The notes under the pieces: generated by a model
What the model was told of the DNA's origin: nothing
Databases searched by the model: none
Seen by the model: only the letters and a program-made list of their open reading frames with translations
Program-made: the position numbers and the translations under genes
Shown here: positions 1-10,828 of the stretch, piece by piece
Layout of the letters: each line of letters starts with the position of its first letter
Position numbering within the stretch: position 1 is the first letter of the stretch
Assembly (NCBI GenBank): GCA_000307935.1
Contig: AMWX01000008.1
Span: 1-64,000, forward strand
DNA: 64,000 bases
Source of the DNA: SAR86 cluster bacterium SAR86E
Lineage (GTDB): Bacteria > Pseudomonadota > Gammaproteobacteria > Magnimaribacterales > D2472
Direction: 5' to 3'

Positions 1-252
1 TCAGTTAAAGTGAAAAAGGCTTCAGTAACATCTGGAAAGGCCTTAAATATTATTGAAGAAGCTGAATTAAGTGAACCAGAAGAGGATTCACCAATCCAGC
101 CAGATGAAGTATCTGCAGATATAGAAGAGGAGAAGGCAGAGGAACAGATTGACCAAAAACATACTGCCAAGGATCCTGCAGAGGAAGATAAGGATGCTAA
201 TGTTACAGAGAATGTGGCAAAAGAATCTGAGGAGTCTGAGAAAGAGAAATGA
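1..252 (+). CDS. rpsB: 30S ribosomal protein S2, C-terminal acidic tail (truncated by window start)
   Basis: Frame is open to base 1; very acidic Glu/Asp-rich tail; lies directly upstream of tsf as rpsB normally does. The S2 core is outside the window, so identity rests on synteny. Confidence 0.65.
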   Translation, partial: SVKVKKASVTSGKALNIIEEAELSEPEEDSPIQPDEVSADIEEEKAEEQIDQKHTAKDPAEEDKDANVTENVAKESEESEKEK

Positions 253-1106
253 GTATTACTGCAAGCCAAGTTAAAGAATTGAGAGATATGTCTGGTGTCG
301 GCATGATGGAATGTAAGAAAGCATTGGTTGAAACTAATGGAGATATTGAAAAAGCTTTAGACCTTCTTAGAGCTAATAGCTCGCTAAAAGCTGAGAAAAA
401 AGCATCGCGCGTAGCTGCTGATGGAGAAGTAAAAGTAGCTCAAAATGATAAGTATAGTAGTTTGGTCGAGATTAATTCGGAAACAGACTTTGCAGCTAAA
501 GACTCAAAATTTAAAGAGTTCACAAATGATATCTCAGACTATCTTGCAAATAATTTTGTAAATGATATCTCTAAGCTTGCTGAGATATATGAAGAAAAAA
601 GGCAATCATTGATTCAATCTATTGGAGAAAACATTCAATTAAGAAGATTGCAAACTATTGAAGTTCCCTCAGGTGGAACTATTGGTGCATACATTCATTC
701 TGATGGGCGTTTAGCTGCGTTGGTATCTATTGACAAAGCGAATCAAGAGTTAGCAAAGGATCTTGCGATGCATGTTTCAGCAACCAATCCCAGCTGTTTA
801 AACGCTGAAGATATTGATCAAGAACTGCTTGAACGAGAGCGTTCAATATATCTAGCTCAAGCAGAAGAATCTGGTAAGGATGCAGCTATTATGGAAAAAA
901 TGGTAGAAGGCAAGGTAAAGAGATTTCTATCAGAGGTAACATTGGTCTCTCAGGGTTTTGTAAAAAATCCTGATCAAACAATCGAGCAGCTTCTTAAAGA
1001 AAATGATGCTTCAATTATTTCATTTGCACGTTTTAAGGTAGGTGAGGGAATTGAGGTTGAGGTAAAAGATTTTGCAGCAGAGGTAGCTGAACAACTTCAA
1101 CAATGA
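249..1106 (+). CDS. tsf: Elongation factor Ts
   Basis: [34 protein letters not shown] and ETDFAAKD motifs. Confidence 0.98.
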   Translation: MSITASQVKELRDMSGVGMMECKKALVETNGDIEKALDLLRANSSLKAEKKASRVAADGEVKVAQNDKYSSLVEINSETDFAAKDSKFKEFTNDISDYLANNFVNDISKLAEIYEEKRQSLIQSIGENIQLRRLQTIEVPSGGTIGAYIHSDGRLAALVSIDKANQELAKDLAMHVSATNPSCLNAEDIDQELLERERSIYLAQAEESGKDAAIMEKMVEGKVKRFLSEVTLVSQGFVKNPDQTIEQLLKENDASIISFARFKVGEGIEVEVKDFAAEVAEQLQQ

Positions 1107-1816
1107 CATCTCTGACATATAAACGACTTCTCGTTAAATTTAGTGGAGAGGCTGTTGCTGGAGATGATGATCATGGTATAGATCCAAAAATACTTGATCA
1201 AATGGCACAATCTGTAAAAGATTGCAAAGATCTGGGCGCTCAAGTGGGCATAGTAATTGGTGGTGGTAACCTTTTTAGAGGTGAAAAGCTTAGTAAAGCT
1301 GGAATGGATAGAGTTGCTGGTGATCACATGGGAATGCTTGCAACTGTTATGAATGGTATTGCTTTGCGGGATGCTTTAGAAAGAGCAGGGGTGAAGACAA
1401 GAGTGATGTCAGCGATTTCAATGTCTGGTGTTGCTGAGCACTATGACCGAAGGTTAGCAATTCAACTTTTATCCAATGATTTTGTTGTCATATTTACAGC
1501 TGGTACAGGCAATCCATTTTTTACAACTGACAGTGCAGGATGTTTAAGGGCGATAGAAACTCAATCAGATATTATGCTAAAGGCTACAAGGGTTGATGGT
1601 GTTTACTCTGCTGATCCTGAAAAAGATTCAACGGCAACGTTCTATCCAACCCTTTCATTTGACGAAGCCATTCAAAAAAATCTTAAAGTGATGGACGCCA
1701 CTGCGCTTACATTAGCAAGAGATCACAACTTGCCTCTAAAAGTATTTAATTTAAATCAACCTAATGCATTGCAAAGAATTGCTTGCGGCGAAGAAATTGG
1801 AACATTAATATCTTAA
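1103..1816 (+). CDS. pyrH: UMP kinase
   Basis: [23 protein letters not shown] motifs; follows tsf with ATGA overlap. Confidence 0.98.
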   Translation: MTSLTYKRLLVKFSGEAVAGDDDHGIDPKILDQMAQSVKDCKDLGAQVGIVIGGGNLFRGEKLSKAGMDRVAGDHMGMLATVMNGIALRDALERAGVKTRVMSAISMSGVAEHYDRRLAIQLLSNDFVVIFTAGTGNPFFTTDSAGCLRAIETQSDIMLKATRVDGVYSADPEKDSTATFYPTLSFDEAIQKNLKVMDATALTLARDHNLPLKVFNLNQPNALQRIACGEEIGTLIS

Positions 1817-1818
1817 GT

Positions 1819-2373
1819 ATGAATGAAGTAATTGAAAATATTAAACCAAAAATGCAAAAAGCGATTGAATCGCTGAGCCATGAATTTAACAAAATTAGAA
1901 CTGGTAGAGCAAACCCTAGTATCTTAGATTCTGTAAAATTTGATTATTATGGTAATCTCACTCCAATTAACCAGGCTGCAAATATTTCTGTAGAAGAGGG
2001 CAGAACACTTGTAATTTCCCCTTGGGACAAATCATTAATTGCCGAGATAGAAAAAGCAATTATGTCATCTGATTTAGGTCTAAATCCAAGCACAAGTGGA
2101 GACTTAATACGTTTAACCATGCCTGCCTTAACTGAGGAAACTAGACAAGAATATATTAAGCAGGCAAGAACAGAGGCTGAAAATTCAAGAATCTCAATAA
2201 GAAATACTCGTCGTGATGCAAATAATACAGCTAAAGACCAGCAAAAAGCTGGAGATTTCTCTGAAGATGACCTCAAGCGGATAGAGGAGCTTGTTCAAAA
2301 AGAAACTGATCATTTTATAGGTCTTGTTGATTCAGAGCTCAAGAAAAAAGAAGAAGATTTACTAGAGATCTAG
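1819..2373 (+). CDS. frr: Ribosome recycling factor
   Basis: FNKIRTGRANPSILD, RISIRNTRRDANN motifs; start moved from 1783 to the Met at 1819, after the pyrH stop. Confidence 0.97.
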   Translation: MNEVIENIKPKMQKAIESLSHEFNKIRTGRANPSILDSVKFDYYGNLTPINQAANISVEEGRTLVISPWDKSLIAEIEKAIMSSDLGLNPSTSGDLIRLTMPALTEETRQEYIKQARTEAENSRISIRNTRRDANNTAKDQQKAGDFSEDDLKRIEELVQKETDHFIGLVDSELKKKEEDLLEI

Positions 2374-2392
2374 AGATTTTATACCAGCCAGC

Positions 2393-3124
2393 ATGGCAAA
2401 TAATAATAACTCATCATTCACCCTGCCAGGGTTAAATGCAGCTATTATCATGGATGGAAATGGCAGATGGGCAAAAAAGAACACTATGAATGTGACATCC
2501 GGTCATGAGAAGGGAGTAGACGTTGTTAGACGAATTGTTGAAACCGCCGCAGAAGCAAAATTAGGTTCCCTTAGCTTGTATGCTTTTAGTACAGAAAATT
2601 GGTCTCGTCCCAAGAAAGAAATATTAGGAATTAAAAAGCTAATCATTAAAGCCATTGATTCCCAAGTTCCTGAACTAATCAAACAAAAAGTTAAGTTAGA
2701 TTTTTTTGGTGATTTTGAAGATTTTGGCAAACAAGTTACTGATGCGATTGACCAAGCTCAAAAAGATACTGATTTTCAACACCCTAGTCTCAAATTAAAT
2801 ATTGCTCTTGGCTATGGAGGCAGAGCAGATATTATTCAAGCAACTAAGCTTATGGCTAATGATATAAATTCAGATAAGTTATCTGTTGAGACCATTAACG
2901 ATGAAATTTTTTTTAAATATTTAAACGCCCCAATCCGTGAGCTTGATTTGCTCATTAGAACTGGCGGAGATCATCGAATAAGTAACTTCCTGTTATATCA
3001 TTTAGCTTATACAGAGATACAATTCTGCGATACTCTGTGGCCAGATTTTACTGAGCTTGAATTTATAAAATGTTTAAAAAAATTCTCAAAAACGGAGCGA
3101 CGCTTTGGCAAACGTTCTAATTAA
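2393..3124 (+). CDS. uppS: Undecaprenyl diphosphate synthase
   Basis: IIMDGNGRWA, AFSTENWSRP, DLLIRTGGDHRISNFLLY. Confidence 0.97.
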   Translation: MANNNNSSFTLPGLNAAIIMDGNGRWAKKNTMNVTSGHEKGVDVVRRIVETAAEAKLGSLSLYAFSTENWSRPKKEILGIKKLIIKAIDSQVPELIKQKVKLDFFGDFEDFGKQVTDAIDQAQKDTDFQHPSLKLNIALGYGGRADIIQATKLMANDINSDKLSVETINDEIFFKYLNAPIRELDLLIRTGGDHRISNFLLYHLAYTEIQFCDTLWPDFTELEFIKCLKKFSKTERRFGKRSN

Positions 3125-3917
3125 AAATATCTTAGAGCGATTGCCTGCTGCATTAGTTTTAATTTTAGCTGTAAGTGGAATTCTTTATTTTCAAAATACT
3201 TTACTAATTTACACTTTAATTGTTGTAGTAGTTTCTGTAATGATTTTTGAATGGCTTCAGCTTTCAGACTCAAGGGTTGATATTCTTCAGGTTCTTTTTT
3301 TTATATTTTTAACCACTCTTCTTTTTCAAACTAATATTTCCTTTCTAGCCTTATTTTTATTCATAAGTTCATTTTTTTGGCTCACCTATGCATTCGCATT
3401 ATTCGCTAATAAAAAACTTCCTTTTTTGAGTTTTGATAATAATTACTTAGGCTCTTTTCTAATTTTTGGCTTTCTGTTAGGTTTGGTATATTTATTAGAG
3501 TTCGCGGTTTTTTCTGGCTTCAATAGGTTCTTCATTATATTTATTGTTTTATTGAGTACAGTTTTGATAGATGTTGGTGCCTATCTTGTCGGAAGTAGTC
3601 TGGGTAAAACACCCTTATTTCCACTCATAAGTCCCAACAAAACCTTAGAGGGTTTATTAGGCGGCGCAATCCTTGTCTTAATTTTCAACCTATTACTTTA
3701 TTTTTTTGATTTAATTTCAATAGAGATATTCTTTATTTTAATAATTAGTATCCCATTTGGATTTATTGGAGACTATTTTGAAAGTTCGTTGAAAAGAACT
3801 AAATCTGTTAAGGATAGCGGGTCATTGATTCCTGGTCATGGAGGTATTTGGGATAGGCTAGATTCCCACATAGCGGTCATTCCAGTTTTTTCTTTATTAA
3901 CCATAATGTTGATATGA
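3105..3917 (+). CDS. cdsA: Phosphatidate cytidylyltransferase
   Basis: Multi-TM protein with C-terminal SLKRTKSVKDSGSLIPGHGGIWDRLDS signature; TTG start overlapping uppS. Confidence 0.95.
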   Translation: MANVLIKNILERLPAALVLILAVSGILYFQNTLLIYTLIVVVVSVMIFEWLQLSDSRVDILQVLFFIFLTTLLFQTNISFLALFLFISSFFWLTYAFALFANKKLPFLSFDNNYLGSFLIFGFLLGLVYLLEFAVFSGFNRFFIIFIVLLSTVLIDVGAYLVGSSLGKTPLFPLISPNKTLEGLLGGAILVLIFNLLLYFFDLISIEIFFILIISIPFGFIGDYFESSLKRTKSVKDSGSLIPGHGGIWDRLDSHIAVIPVFSLLTIMLI

Positions 3918-5065
3918 AAAATATAGTTTTATTAGGTGCAACCGGAAGTATCGGAGAGAGTTGCTTAAATGTTTTAAGGCAAAACATCAGTAACTTTAAT
4001 TTGTTTGGCATAGCTTTTGGAAGTAATATCAGTCAAGCAAAAAGAATTTCTCAGGAATTTCAGCCTGAACATATTTTTACTGGTAAGACTGTCAATCCTG
4101 ATGACTTAATTGAACTGCAATCTGTATCTAACGTTTTAACTTCAGAGGAAGATTTGAAACAACTTATACAAAATTCTCAGGTTGATATTGTGATCTCTGC
4201 AATTTCAGGATTTGAAGGGCTATTGGCAAGTTATTTTGCCATAGAGTCTGGCAAAACAATTCTCGTTGCAAATAAAGAGAGTATTGTGGCTGCTGGAGAT
4301 ATTTTAATGCCATTGGCTAAGAATAAAAATGCTCTAATAATTCCCATAGATAGCGAACATAATGCTATTCATCAATGTTTAGGAAATAAAAAAAACCTCA
4401 AAGAAGTTTCTAAAGTCGTGATTACAGCTTCGGGTGGACCCTTTAGAGAGACCCCATTTAATGAATTAAAAAACGTTAGCCTTCAAGATGCTTTAAATCA
4501 TCCCACATGGTCAATGGGATCAAAGATCACAATCGATTCAGCAACACTGGTAAATAAGTGTCTTGAATTGATTGAGGCAAACTATTTGTTTGACATCCCA
4601 GAATCTCAGATTGATATCGTTGTGCACCCTCAAAGCATCATTCATTCAATGGTTACTTACATTGATGGATCGACAATTGCTCAATTGAGCAATCCTAATA
4701 TGGAGGTTCCTATAGCTAACGCATTGGGCATAGAAGCAAGGCTGCCAATTCAATTTGAAGAGTTAAATTTTTCAGAATTAAACCTTTCTTTTGAGCCAAT
4801 TCCTGTTGGCAGGGAGAGAATTTTTGAAATAGCGCGTGAAGTTTGTAATCTTAAAGGTAACTCTGGTGTAATCATGAATGCTGCAAATGAGGTTGCAGTA
4901 AATGCATTCCTTAATAAGAAAATCTTATTTTCTGAAATTTATGATGTTATTGAAAGAACTTTTGCTCATTTCCAATGTTCTAAGTTGTCAACAATAGAAG
5001 ATGTTTTTGATTATGACAAACAGGCACGCATTCATGCCGAGAAGGTGATAAAATCCGTACACTAA
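3914..5065 (+). CDS. dxr: 1-deoxy-D-xylulose 5-phosphate reductoisomerase
   Basis: LLGATGSIGESCLNVL, ANKESIVAAG, PIDSEHNAI motifs. Confidence 0.98.
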   Translation: MKNIVLLGATGSIGESCLNVLRQNISNFNLFGIAFGSNISQAKRISQEFQPEHIFTGKTVNPDDLIELQSVSNVLTSEEDLKQLIQNSQVDIVISAISGFEGLLASYFAIESGKTILVANKESIVAAGDILMPLAKNKNALIIPIDSEHNAIHQCLGNKKNLKEVSKVVITASGGPFRETPFNELKNVSLQDALNHPTWSMGSKITIDSATLVNKCLELIEANYLFDIPESQIDIVVHPQSIIHSMVTYIDGSTIAQLSNPNMEVPIANALGIEARLPIQFEELNFSELNLSFEPIPVGRERIFEIAREVCNLKGNSGVIMNAANEVAVNAFLNKKILFSEIYDVIERTFAHFQCSKLSTIEDVFDYDKQARIHAEKVIKSVH

Positions 5066-5078
5066 ATTTTTCAAGAAT

Positions 5079-6428
5079 ATGATATATCTATTTTCAGCAT
5101 TGGTTCTTCTTGGTGTCCTCATCGCAATACATGAGTATGGCCATTTTATAGTTGGCAGGATATTTAATATCCATATTTATCGTTTTTCAATTGGCATGGG
5201 TCCAGTGGTGTACAAAAAAATAGACAAACATGGTACTGAATTTGCTTTATCTGCGCTCCCTCTGGGGGGATATGTTGCATTTCATACAGAAAAGTCAGTT
5301 GAAGATGAAGAAAATTCTGAGTTGCTACAAAGCATGACAGCGGAACAAAAACTCAATACTTTTGAGAGTAAGCCAAGGTGGCAGAGAGCATTAGTAATGC
5401 TTGCTGGACCTATTGCAAATTTTTTACTTGCAATAGGAATATTTTCTGTGATTTTTGCGAATTCCCTTGAGCGCCAATTTATTCCTGAGGTCGCTGAAAT
5501 TACTTCAGAGTACTTCATTCAAAATACTTCATTAACGGAAGGAGATATTTTAACTTTCGTTAACGGAAAGTCAGTGACAAATTTACAAGAGATAAGATTA
5601 GAACTTCTTTCTGCTTCTGGTTTAAGCGGTAACTTAGTCTTAGGTTTTCGATCTCAAGTTGATAGTGCCCCATATGATATTTTAGTTCCTGTAAATAATT
5701 TTCTATCAGACACTGAGCAGCAAAATGCACCAGAAAATTTTATGGGCTTTAATTTATTGATGAAATTGCAGCCCATAGTTGGCTTAATAGCAAAGGACTC
5801 TAAAGCTTTTGAAAGTGGCCTTCGTGTTAATGATCGAATTCTTGAGGTCGACAATCAACCAATTAATTCATTCGAAGATCTGCAAAGTTTTGTTTCTAGT
5901 TTTCAAGGGAGCTCTATTGAGGTCAAGATTGAAAGATCTGACGTAATTGATTACCTGACCATTCCAATGAGCTCTAGAGAGAATGATGCGGGTATGACCG
6001 AGAAGTATATAGGCATCGTTCCTGGTTTTAAAAGATCATGGGCGAGCTCGCTTGCAAAGGGCGCATATGAAACATATAACCTAAGCGCTAAAACTCTAAC
6101 ATTTGTAGGAAAAATGATTATTGGCGACCTAGGAACACAAAACCTCAGTGGACCGATTGGCATTGTTAAAATGGCTGGAGATACTGCAAATGCTGGTTTT
6201 CTTCCATTTTTATATCTAATGGCTTTATTGAGCATTAGCCTTGGAGTCTTAAATCTGTTACCTATTCCTGTTTTAGACGGTGGGCAATTAGTAATGCTAG
6301 GAGTTGAGGCTGTCCGAGGTTCACCAATGCCAGAAAGAATAGAAAATCTATTTTATCTATCTGGCTGGATTGCCGTTGGATGTTTAATGGTTTTCGCTGT
6401 ATTTAATGATATTTCAAAATTTTTATAA
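5079..6428 (+). CDS. rseP: RIP metalloprotease RseP
   Basis: HEYGH zinc motif, PDZ region, LLPIPVLDGGQL. Confidence 0.97.
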   Translation: MIYLFSALVLLGVLIAIHEYGHFIVGRIFNIHIYRFSIGMGPVVYKKIDKHGTEFALSALPLGGYVAFHTEKSVEDEENSELLQSMTAEQKLNTFESKPRWQRALVMLAGPIANFLLAIGIFSVIFANSLERQFIPEVAEITSEYFIQNTSLTEGDILTFVNGKSVTNLQEIRLELLSASGLSGNLVLGFRSQVDSAPYDILVPVNNFLSDTEQQNAPENFMGFNLLMKLQPIVGLIAKDSKAFESGLRVNDRILEVDNQPINSFEDLQSFVSSFQGSSIEVKIERSDVIDYLTIPMSSRENDAGMTEKYIGIVPGFKRSWASSLAKGAYETYNLSAKTLTFVGKMIIGDLGTQNLSGPIGIVKMAGDTANAGFLPFLYLMALLSISLGVLNLLPIPVLDGGQLVMLGVEAVRGSPMPERIENLFYLSGWIAVGCLMVFAVFNDISKFL

Positions 6429-6444
6429 AGTACAACCTCAGAAT

Positions 6445-8856
6445 ATGAAAAATTTTGTTATTACTCTTCTGGCACTCTTTTCAATCTCCTCAGTCGCTTT
6501 TGAAGAGTTTTTAATAACTGATATTAGAATTGTTGGACTGCAGAGAGTTTCAATTGGCAGCATATTTACAGCCATTCCTGTGAGTGTCGGTGATAAAATG
6601 GATCAAGGAAAAGTCTCTGAAATTACTAGAGCACTTTTTTCTACTGCCCAATTCAATGATATTCAAATTGCCAAAGATGGAAGCGCATTGATAATAAGCG
6701 TCTTAGAGAGGCCATCAATTTCAAAAATTGAGTTAGAGGGTAATAAAGCGCTCAAGTCTGAAGACCTTTTAAAAGGTTTAGAGGGTGCTGGAATTGCTGA
6801 AGGTCAGGTTTATAAAAGATCAACGCTTAATGGAATGAAAAGTGAGTTGGTGCGTCAATATGCCTCTCAAGGCCGTTATGGTGCAGGAGTTGAAATAGAA
6901 ACAACTGATATGCCAAGAAATACCTTAGATTTAAAAATCATTATTGATGAAGGTAAAAGTGCAAAAATTAAGAAAGTAAACATTATTGGTAATACACTTT
7001 TTTCAGATGAGGAGTTGATGACTGGTTTTGAATTAAAGGAAGGCAAGTGGTATTCATTTCTATCCAATAAAAATAAATACTCAAAAGAGAAGCTCGAAGG
7101 TGATATTGAGAACCTGGAATCATTTTATTTGAATCGAGGCTATCTTAAGTTCTCGATAGAGTCTTCTCAGGTTTCTGTTTCAAAAGATAAAAAAGATGTA
7201 TACATCACCCTAAGCGTCTCAGAAGGGATTCAATATAAAGTTTCTGATGTAAATGTTATTGGAGAAATGCCGATTGACGAAAAAATATATTCTCCAATTG
7301 TTAATAGTCAAAAGGGTTTAATCTACTCTCAAGCTCAAATAACTCAAATAGAGGAGTATTTTGTTAATCTCTTAGGGAACGAGGGTTATACATTTGCCGA
7401 GGTCACTGGCAACCCAGAAATTAATGAAGAAGATAATTCTGTTTCGCTTTTATTTTTAGTGCAGCCAGGCAATCGAACTTACGCAAGAAAAATATTATTT
7501 TCAGGTAACTACCTTACAAACGATGAAGTTCTCAGAAGGGAGATGCGTCAATTTGAGGGGGCTTGGGCCTCTGATAATTTAATTGAGGGCTCAAAGGTAA
7601 GGTTAGAGAGACTGGGATTCTTTAAAGAGGTAAATGTTGAAACAATCCCTGTTCCAGGTACAGAAGATCAAGTTGATATTGAATTTACAGTGGAGGAGGA
7701 AAGCACCTCTTCTGTTGGAGGCTCAATAGGATACAGTGACTTTGGAATGAATTTGGGTCTCAATTTATCAGATAATAATTATCTAGGGACGGGCAATAGA
7801 TTCATTTTTGGAATTAATAAAAGCATCTATCAAGAATCTTATAATATTTCATTCTTTGACCCTTACTTCACTATGGACGGTGTGAGTAGAGGTTACAGTA
7901 TATATTTTCGTGAGACTGATTATGGTGAATACAATGTCGCTAATTATCTAACAAACTCTCAAGGTTTAGGCGTCCAATTTGGTTATCCAATAAGTGATAC
8001 TCAAAGAATAGGGCTCAACCTCAATTTTGATAATACTGATATTGATCCAGGATCACTTCCCTCAAGGGAGATCGCAGATTTTTTAGAGTCTGAAGGAACT
8101 GTTTTTGATGTATTGAAAGCACAAGCAGTCTGGTCAAGAATAACTTTAAATAGAGGGATGTTTCCAACGTATGGGGCCTCAACAGATGTGATGTTGCAAG
8201 CAACTATTCCTGGCAGTGATTTAACATACTATAAAGCGAATATTAGACAAAAATTTTATCGACCAATAGGTTTCGCCAATCTTGTCTTTGGTTTTGATGG
8301 AGAACTTGGATACATTGGTGCTTATGGAGACACAAAAAAAACTCCTTTCTTTGAAAATTTTTATTCAGGTGGACCAAAATCAATTAGAGGCTTTGAATCA
8401 AATACTCTCGGGCCTAGAGTCACACCATCACCATGCTACAATTTTGATCCTGCAACAGAGGAATGTCCTCTAATAATTGATACTGATTTTGATGGAACTC
8501 CAGATTCTATTGCACAAAACCCATATCTTTATCAACAGCGCAGAAATCCTATCGGAGGGAATTTTTTAATAGAGGGAAGTCTCCAGCTAATTTTTAAACT
8601 TCCAATAATAGAAGACCAGAGATCAATGCGCTCAGCATTTTTTCTAGATTTTGGTAACGTCTTTTCAACTGACTGCCAAGACTATCAAATCAATTGTTAT
8701 GAGGCCTCTATTGATGAGCTAAGATATTCTGTTGGAGTGGGCGTAACTTGGATCACTGGCTTTGGGCCTATGAGTTTTAGTTTTTCTCAGCCCTTTAATG
8801 ATGGTATATATGATAAAACTGAGGAGTTCCAATTTACCATTGGCACTGTATTTTAA
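6445..8856 (+). CDS. bamA: Outer membrane protein assembly factor BamA
   Basis: POTRA repeats plus Omp85 barrel with FYSGGPKSIRGF motif; start moved from 6406 to the Met at 6445, which begins a signal peptide. Confidence 0.97.
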   Translation: MKNFVITLLALFSISSVAFEEFLITDIRIVGLQRVSIGSIFTAIPVSVGDKMDQGKVSEITRALFSTAQFNDIQIAKDGSALIISVLERPSISKIELEGNKALKSEDLLKGLEGAGIAEGQVYKRSTLNGMKSELVRQYASQGRYGAGVEIETTDMPRNTLDLKIIIDEGKSAKIKKVNIIGNTLFSDEELMTGFELKEGKWYSFLSNKNKYSKEKLEGDIENLESFYLNRGYLKFSIESSQVSVSKDKKDVYITLSVSEGIQYKVSDVNVIGEMPIDEKIYSPIVNSQKGLIYSQAQITQIEEYFVNLLGNEGYTFAEVTGNPEINEEDNSVSLLFLVQPGNRTYARKILFSGNYLTNDEVLRREMRQFEGAWASDNLIEGSKVRLERLGFFKEVNVETIPVPGTEDQVDIEFTVEEESTSSVGGSIGYSDFGMNLGLNLSDNNYLGTGNRFIFGINKSIYQESYNISFFDPYFTMDGVSRGYSIYFRETDYGEYNVANYLTNSQGLGVQFGYPISDTQRIGLNLNFDNTDIDPGSLPSREIADFLESEGTVFDVLKAQAVWSRITLNRGMFPTYGASTDVMLQATIPGSDLTYYKANIRQKFYRPIGFANLVFGFDGELGYIGAYGDTKKTPFFENFYSGGPKSIRGFESNTLGPRVTPSPCYNFDPATEECPLIIDTDFDGTPDSIAQNPYLYQQRRNPIGGNFLIEGSLQLIFKLPIIEDQRSMRSAFFLDFGNVFSTDCQDYQINCYEASIDELRYSVGVGVTWITGFGPMSFSFSQPFNDGIYDKTEEFQFTIGTVF

Positions 8857-8919
8857 TTAATACATAGTGTTTTTTATTTCAATTACTATAAAATATAACA
8901 ACCATTTAAGGGGTTAAAA

Positions 8920-9453
8920 ATGAAACATTTATTATTTATTCCACTATTAGTTGCATCTTTATTGGCAGCAATTCCTGCGTTAGCTATGGAGGGCGTTGCA
9001 GTTATAGATATGCGTAATGCAGTTCTTGCAACTCAAGTTGCTCAAGATGCTTTTAAAGCTCTTGAAGAAGAGGCCGACTATGCTGCAAATATAGAACGCG
9101 CAACTGTGCTTCAAACTGAGAGACAATCACTCGCTGAAACGTTGCAAAAAGATGCTGAAACTTTATCTCAAGAAGAGATTGCAGATATGCAGAGAGACAT
9201 TCAAGAAAAAGGTAAAGATATTGAATTTATAGTTGGAAAAATTCAAGCTAAACAAAGTGAAACCGCTGATAAGATTTTTAGAGACTTAAATCCATCCTTA
9301 CAAAAAATACTCTCAGAGCTCATCGCTGCAAAGGAAGTAAAAATGCTTCTTGGTAGAGAGAATGTTTTATTTGCAGATACTTCCCTAGATTTAACCGATG
9401 ATGTTACTTCAATGTTAGATGTTGCAGCAGCTGAAGGCAAAGACAACGAGTAA
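8920..9453 (+). CDS. skp: OmpH/Skp family periplasmic chaperone
   Basis: Signal peptide, VAVIDMRNAVLAT start of mature region, helical coiled arms; between bamA and lpxD. Confidence 0.9.
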   Translation: MKHLLFIPLLVASLLAAIPALAMEGVAVIDMRNAVLATQVAQDAFKALEEEADYAANIERATVLQTERQSLAETLQKDAETLSQEEIADMQRDIQEKGKDIEFIVGKIQAKQSETADKIFRDLNPSLQKILSELIAAKEVKMLLGRENVLFADTSLDLTDDVTSMLDVAAAEGKDNE

Positions 9454-9455
9454 AT

Positions 9456-10385
9456 TTGTCAGGGCAATCATATAGCCTCAAAGATTTAGCTTCAAAAGTT
9501 AATGGTGATATAGTTGGTGATCCAAACTTAATCATCCGCTCAATCGCCACTCTTCAAAATGCATCCCCTGGATGCATTTCGTTTTTATCAAACTCGAAAT
9601 ATAAAAAATTTCTATCTAATACTTCTGCATCGGCTGTAATTGTGAACAGAGAAAATGCAGTTGAACTCCAGGCTGCTGGTATTGTAGTGGATAACCCTTA
9701 TGCTGCATATGCAGTGATTTCAGCTTTGTTTAACACTTATCCAAATCCATATATTGGAAATGAGATTAATTACTTTGTGCATTCAACTTCTTCAGTTGAC
9801 GAGTCTGTAATAATTGGGCCGAATGTTTATGTTGGTCCAAATTGTAAGATTGAAAAAAATACGATCATACATGCAAATTCATCATTAGTTAAAAATGTTC
9901 ATATTGGCAGAAATTCTATTATCCATCCGAATGCAGTTTTGGGCTCGGACGGTTTTGGATATGCGCCTAATAAAAATGGCTATACTAAAATAGAACAACT
10001 AGGTCGATTAATTATTGGAAGTAATGTTGAGATTGGAGCAGGTTGCACAATCGATAGGGGTGCAATTGATGACACTGAAATTCATGATGGTGTGAAATTA
10101 GATAATCAAGTTCATGTTGCGCATAATGTAATTCTAGGACAAGATTCAGCAATAGCAGCTTCTTGCGCTATTGCTGGCTCAACCACCATTGGCAAAAATT
10201 TTCAAATGGGTGGCCTATCAGGAGTTTTAGGCCACCTTGATATTGTAGACAATGTAATGGTTGGAGCTCATACGCTTATTACTAAAAGTATATCTAAGTC
10301 CGGAAATTATGTAGGTATAATGCCTGCGCAAGATCATAAAGACTGGGCCAAATCATCAATTTTTATTAAAAGAAGGAAAATATAA
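9456..10385 (+). CDS. lpxD: UDP-3-O-(3-hydroxymyristoyl)glucosamine N-acyltransferase
   Basis: Left-handed beta-helix hexapeptides, VLGSDGFGYAP, IDRGAIDDT, HVAHNV; TTG start. Confidence 0.97.
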   Translation: MSGQSYSLKDLASKVNGDIVGDPNLIIRSIATLQNASPGCISFLSNSKYKKFLSNTSASAVIVNRENAVELQAAGIVVDNPYAAYAVISALFNTYPNPYIGNEINYFVHSTSSVDESVIIGPNVYVGPNCKIEKNTIIHANSSLVKNVHIGRNSIIHPNAVLGSDGFGYAPNKNGYTKIEQLGRLIIGSNVEIGAGCTIDRGAIDDTEIHDGVKLDNQVHVAHNVILGQDSAIAASCAIAGSTTIGKNFQMGGLSGVLGHLDIVDNVMVGAHTLITKSISKSGNYVGIMPAQDHKDWAKSSIFIKRRKI

Positions 10386-10825
10386 TGAGTTTTGAATTTT
10401 CAGATGTTTTAAAACATTTACCCCACAGATTTCCTTTTCTATTCATTGATAAAATTGTTGGTGTCGAGCTTGGTCAAAGTATTCATGCTCAAAAAAATGT
10501 TTCAATAAATGAAGATTTTTTTAATGGCCATTTTCCTAATAAACCTGTTATGCCAGGTGTTCTAATAATAGAGGCTTTAGCTCAGGCAGCTGGAATACTT
10601 GGTTTTATGACCATGGAAAAGACTCCTGAAGAGGGAAGCATTTACTATTTTGCAGGTGCGGATAAGGTGCGTTTCAAGAACCCAGTATCTCCAGGTGATA
10701 CGATTAATCTTTTTGCAAGCATTCGGTCTGAAAAAAGGGGTATTTGGAAGTTCGATTGCAAGGCAGAAGTTGATGGAAAGAGTGTATGTGAAGCAACCAT
10801 ATTATGTGCGGATCGACCTAAATAA
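10385..10825 (+). CDS. fabZ: 3-hydroxyacyl-ACP dehydratase FabZ
   Basis: LPHRFPFLFIDKI, GHFPNKPVMPGVLIIEALAQAAG. Confidence 0.98.
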   Translation: MSFEFSDVLKHLPHRFPFLFIDKIVGVELGQSIHAQKNVSINEDFFNGHFPNKPVMPGVLIIEALAQAAGILGFMTMEKTPEEGSIYYFAGADKVRFKNPVSPGDTINLFASIRSEKRGIWKFDCKAEVDGKSVCEATILCADRPK

Positions 10826-10828
10826 ATC

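Noticed and set aside
10-252. Stand-alone 80-aa protein as listed in the ORF track
   Set aside because: The frame is open upstream to base 1 and the position before tsf fits the rpsB C-terminus, so it is treated as a truncated gene.
8021-8203. Antisense ORF inside bamA (and similar antisense ORFs under dnaE, pyrH, frr, accA, DUF3604 and others)
   Set aside because: They lie opposite strongly supported genes, show no recognisable family and are expected by chance from the codon composition.
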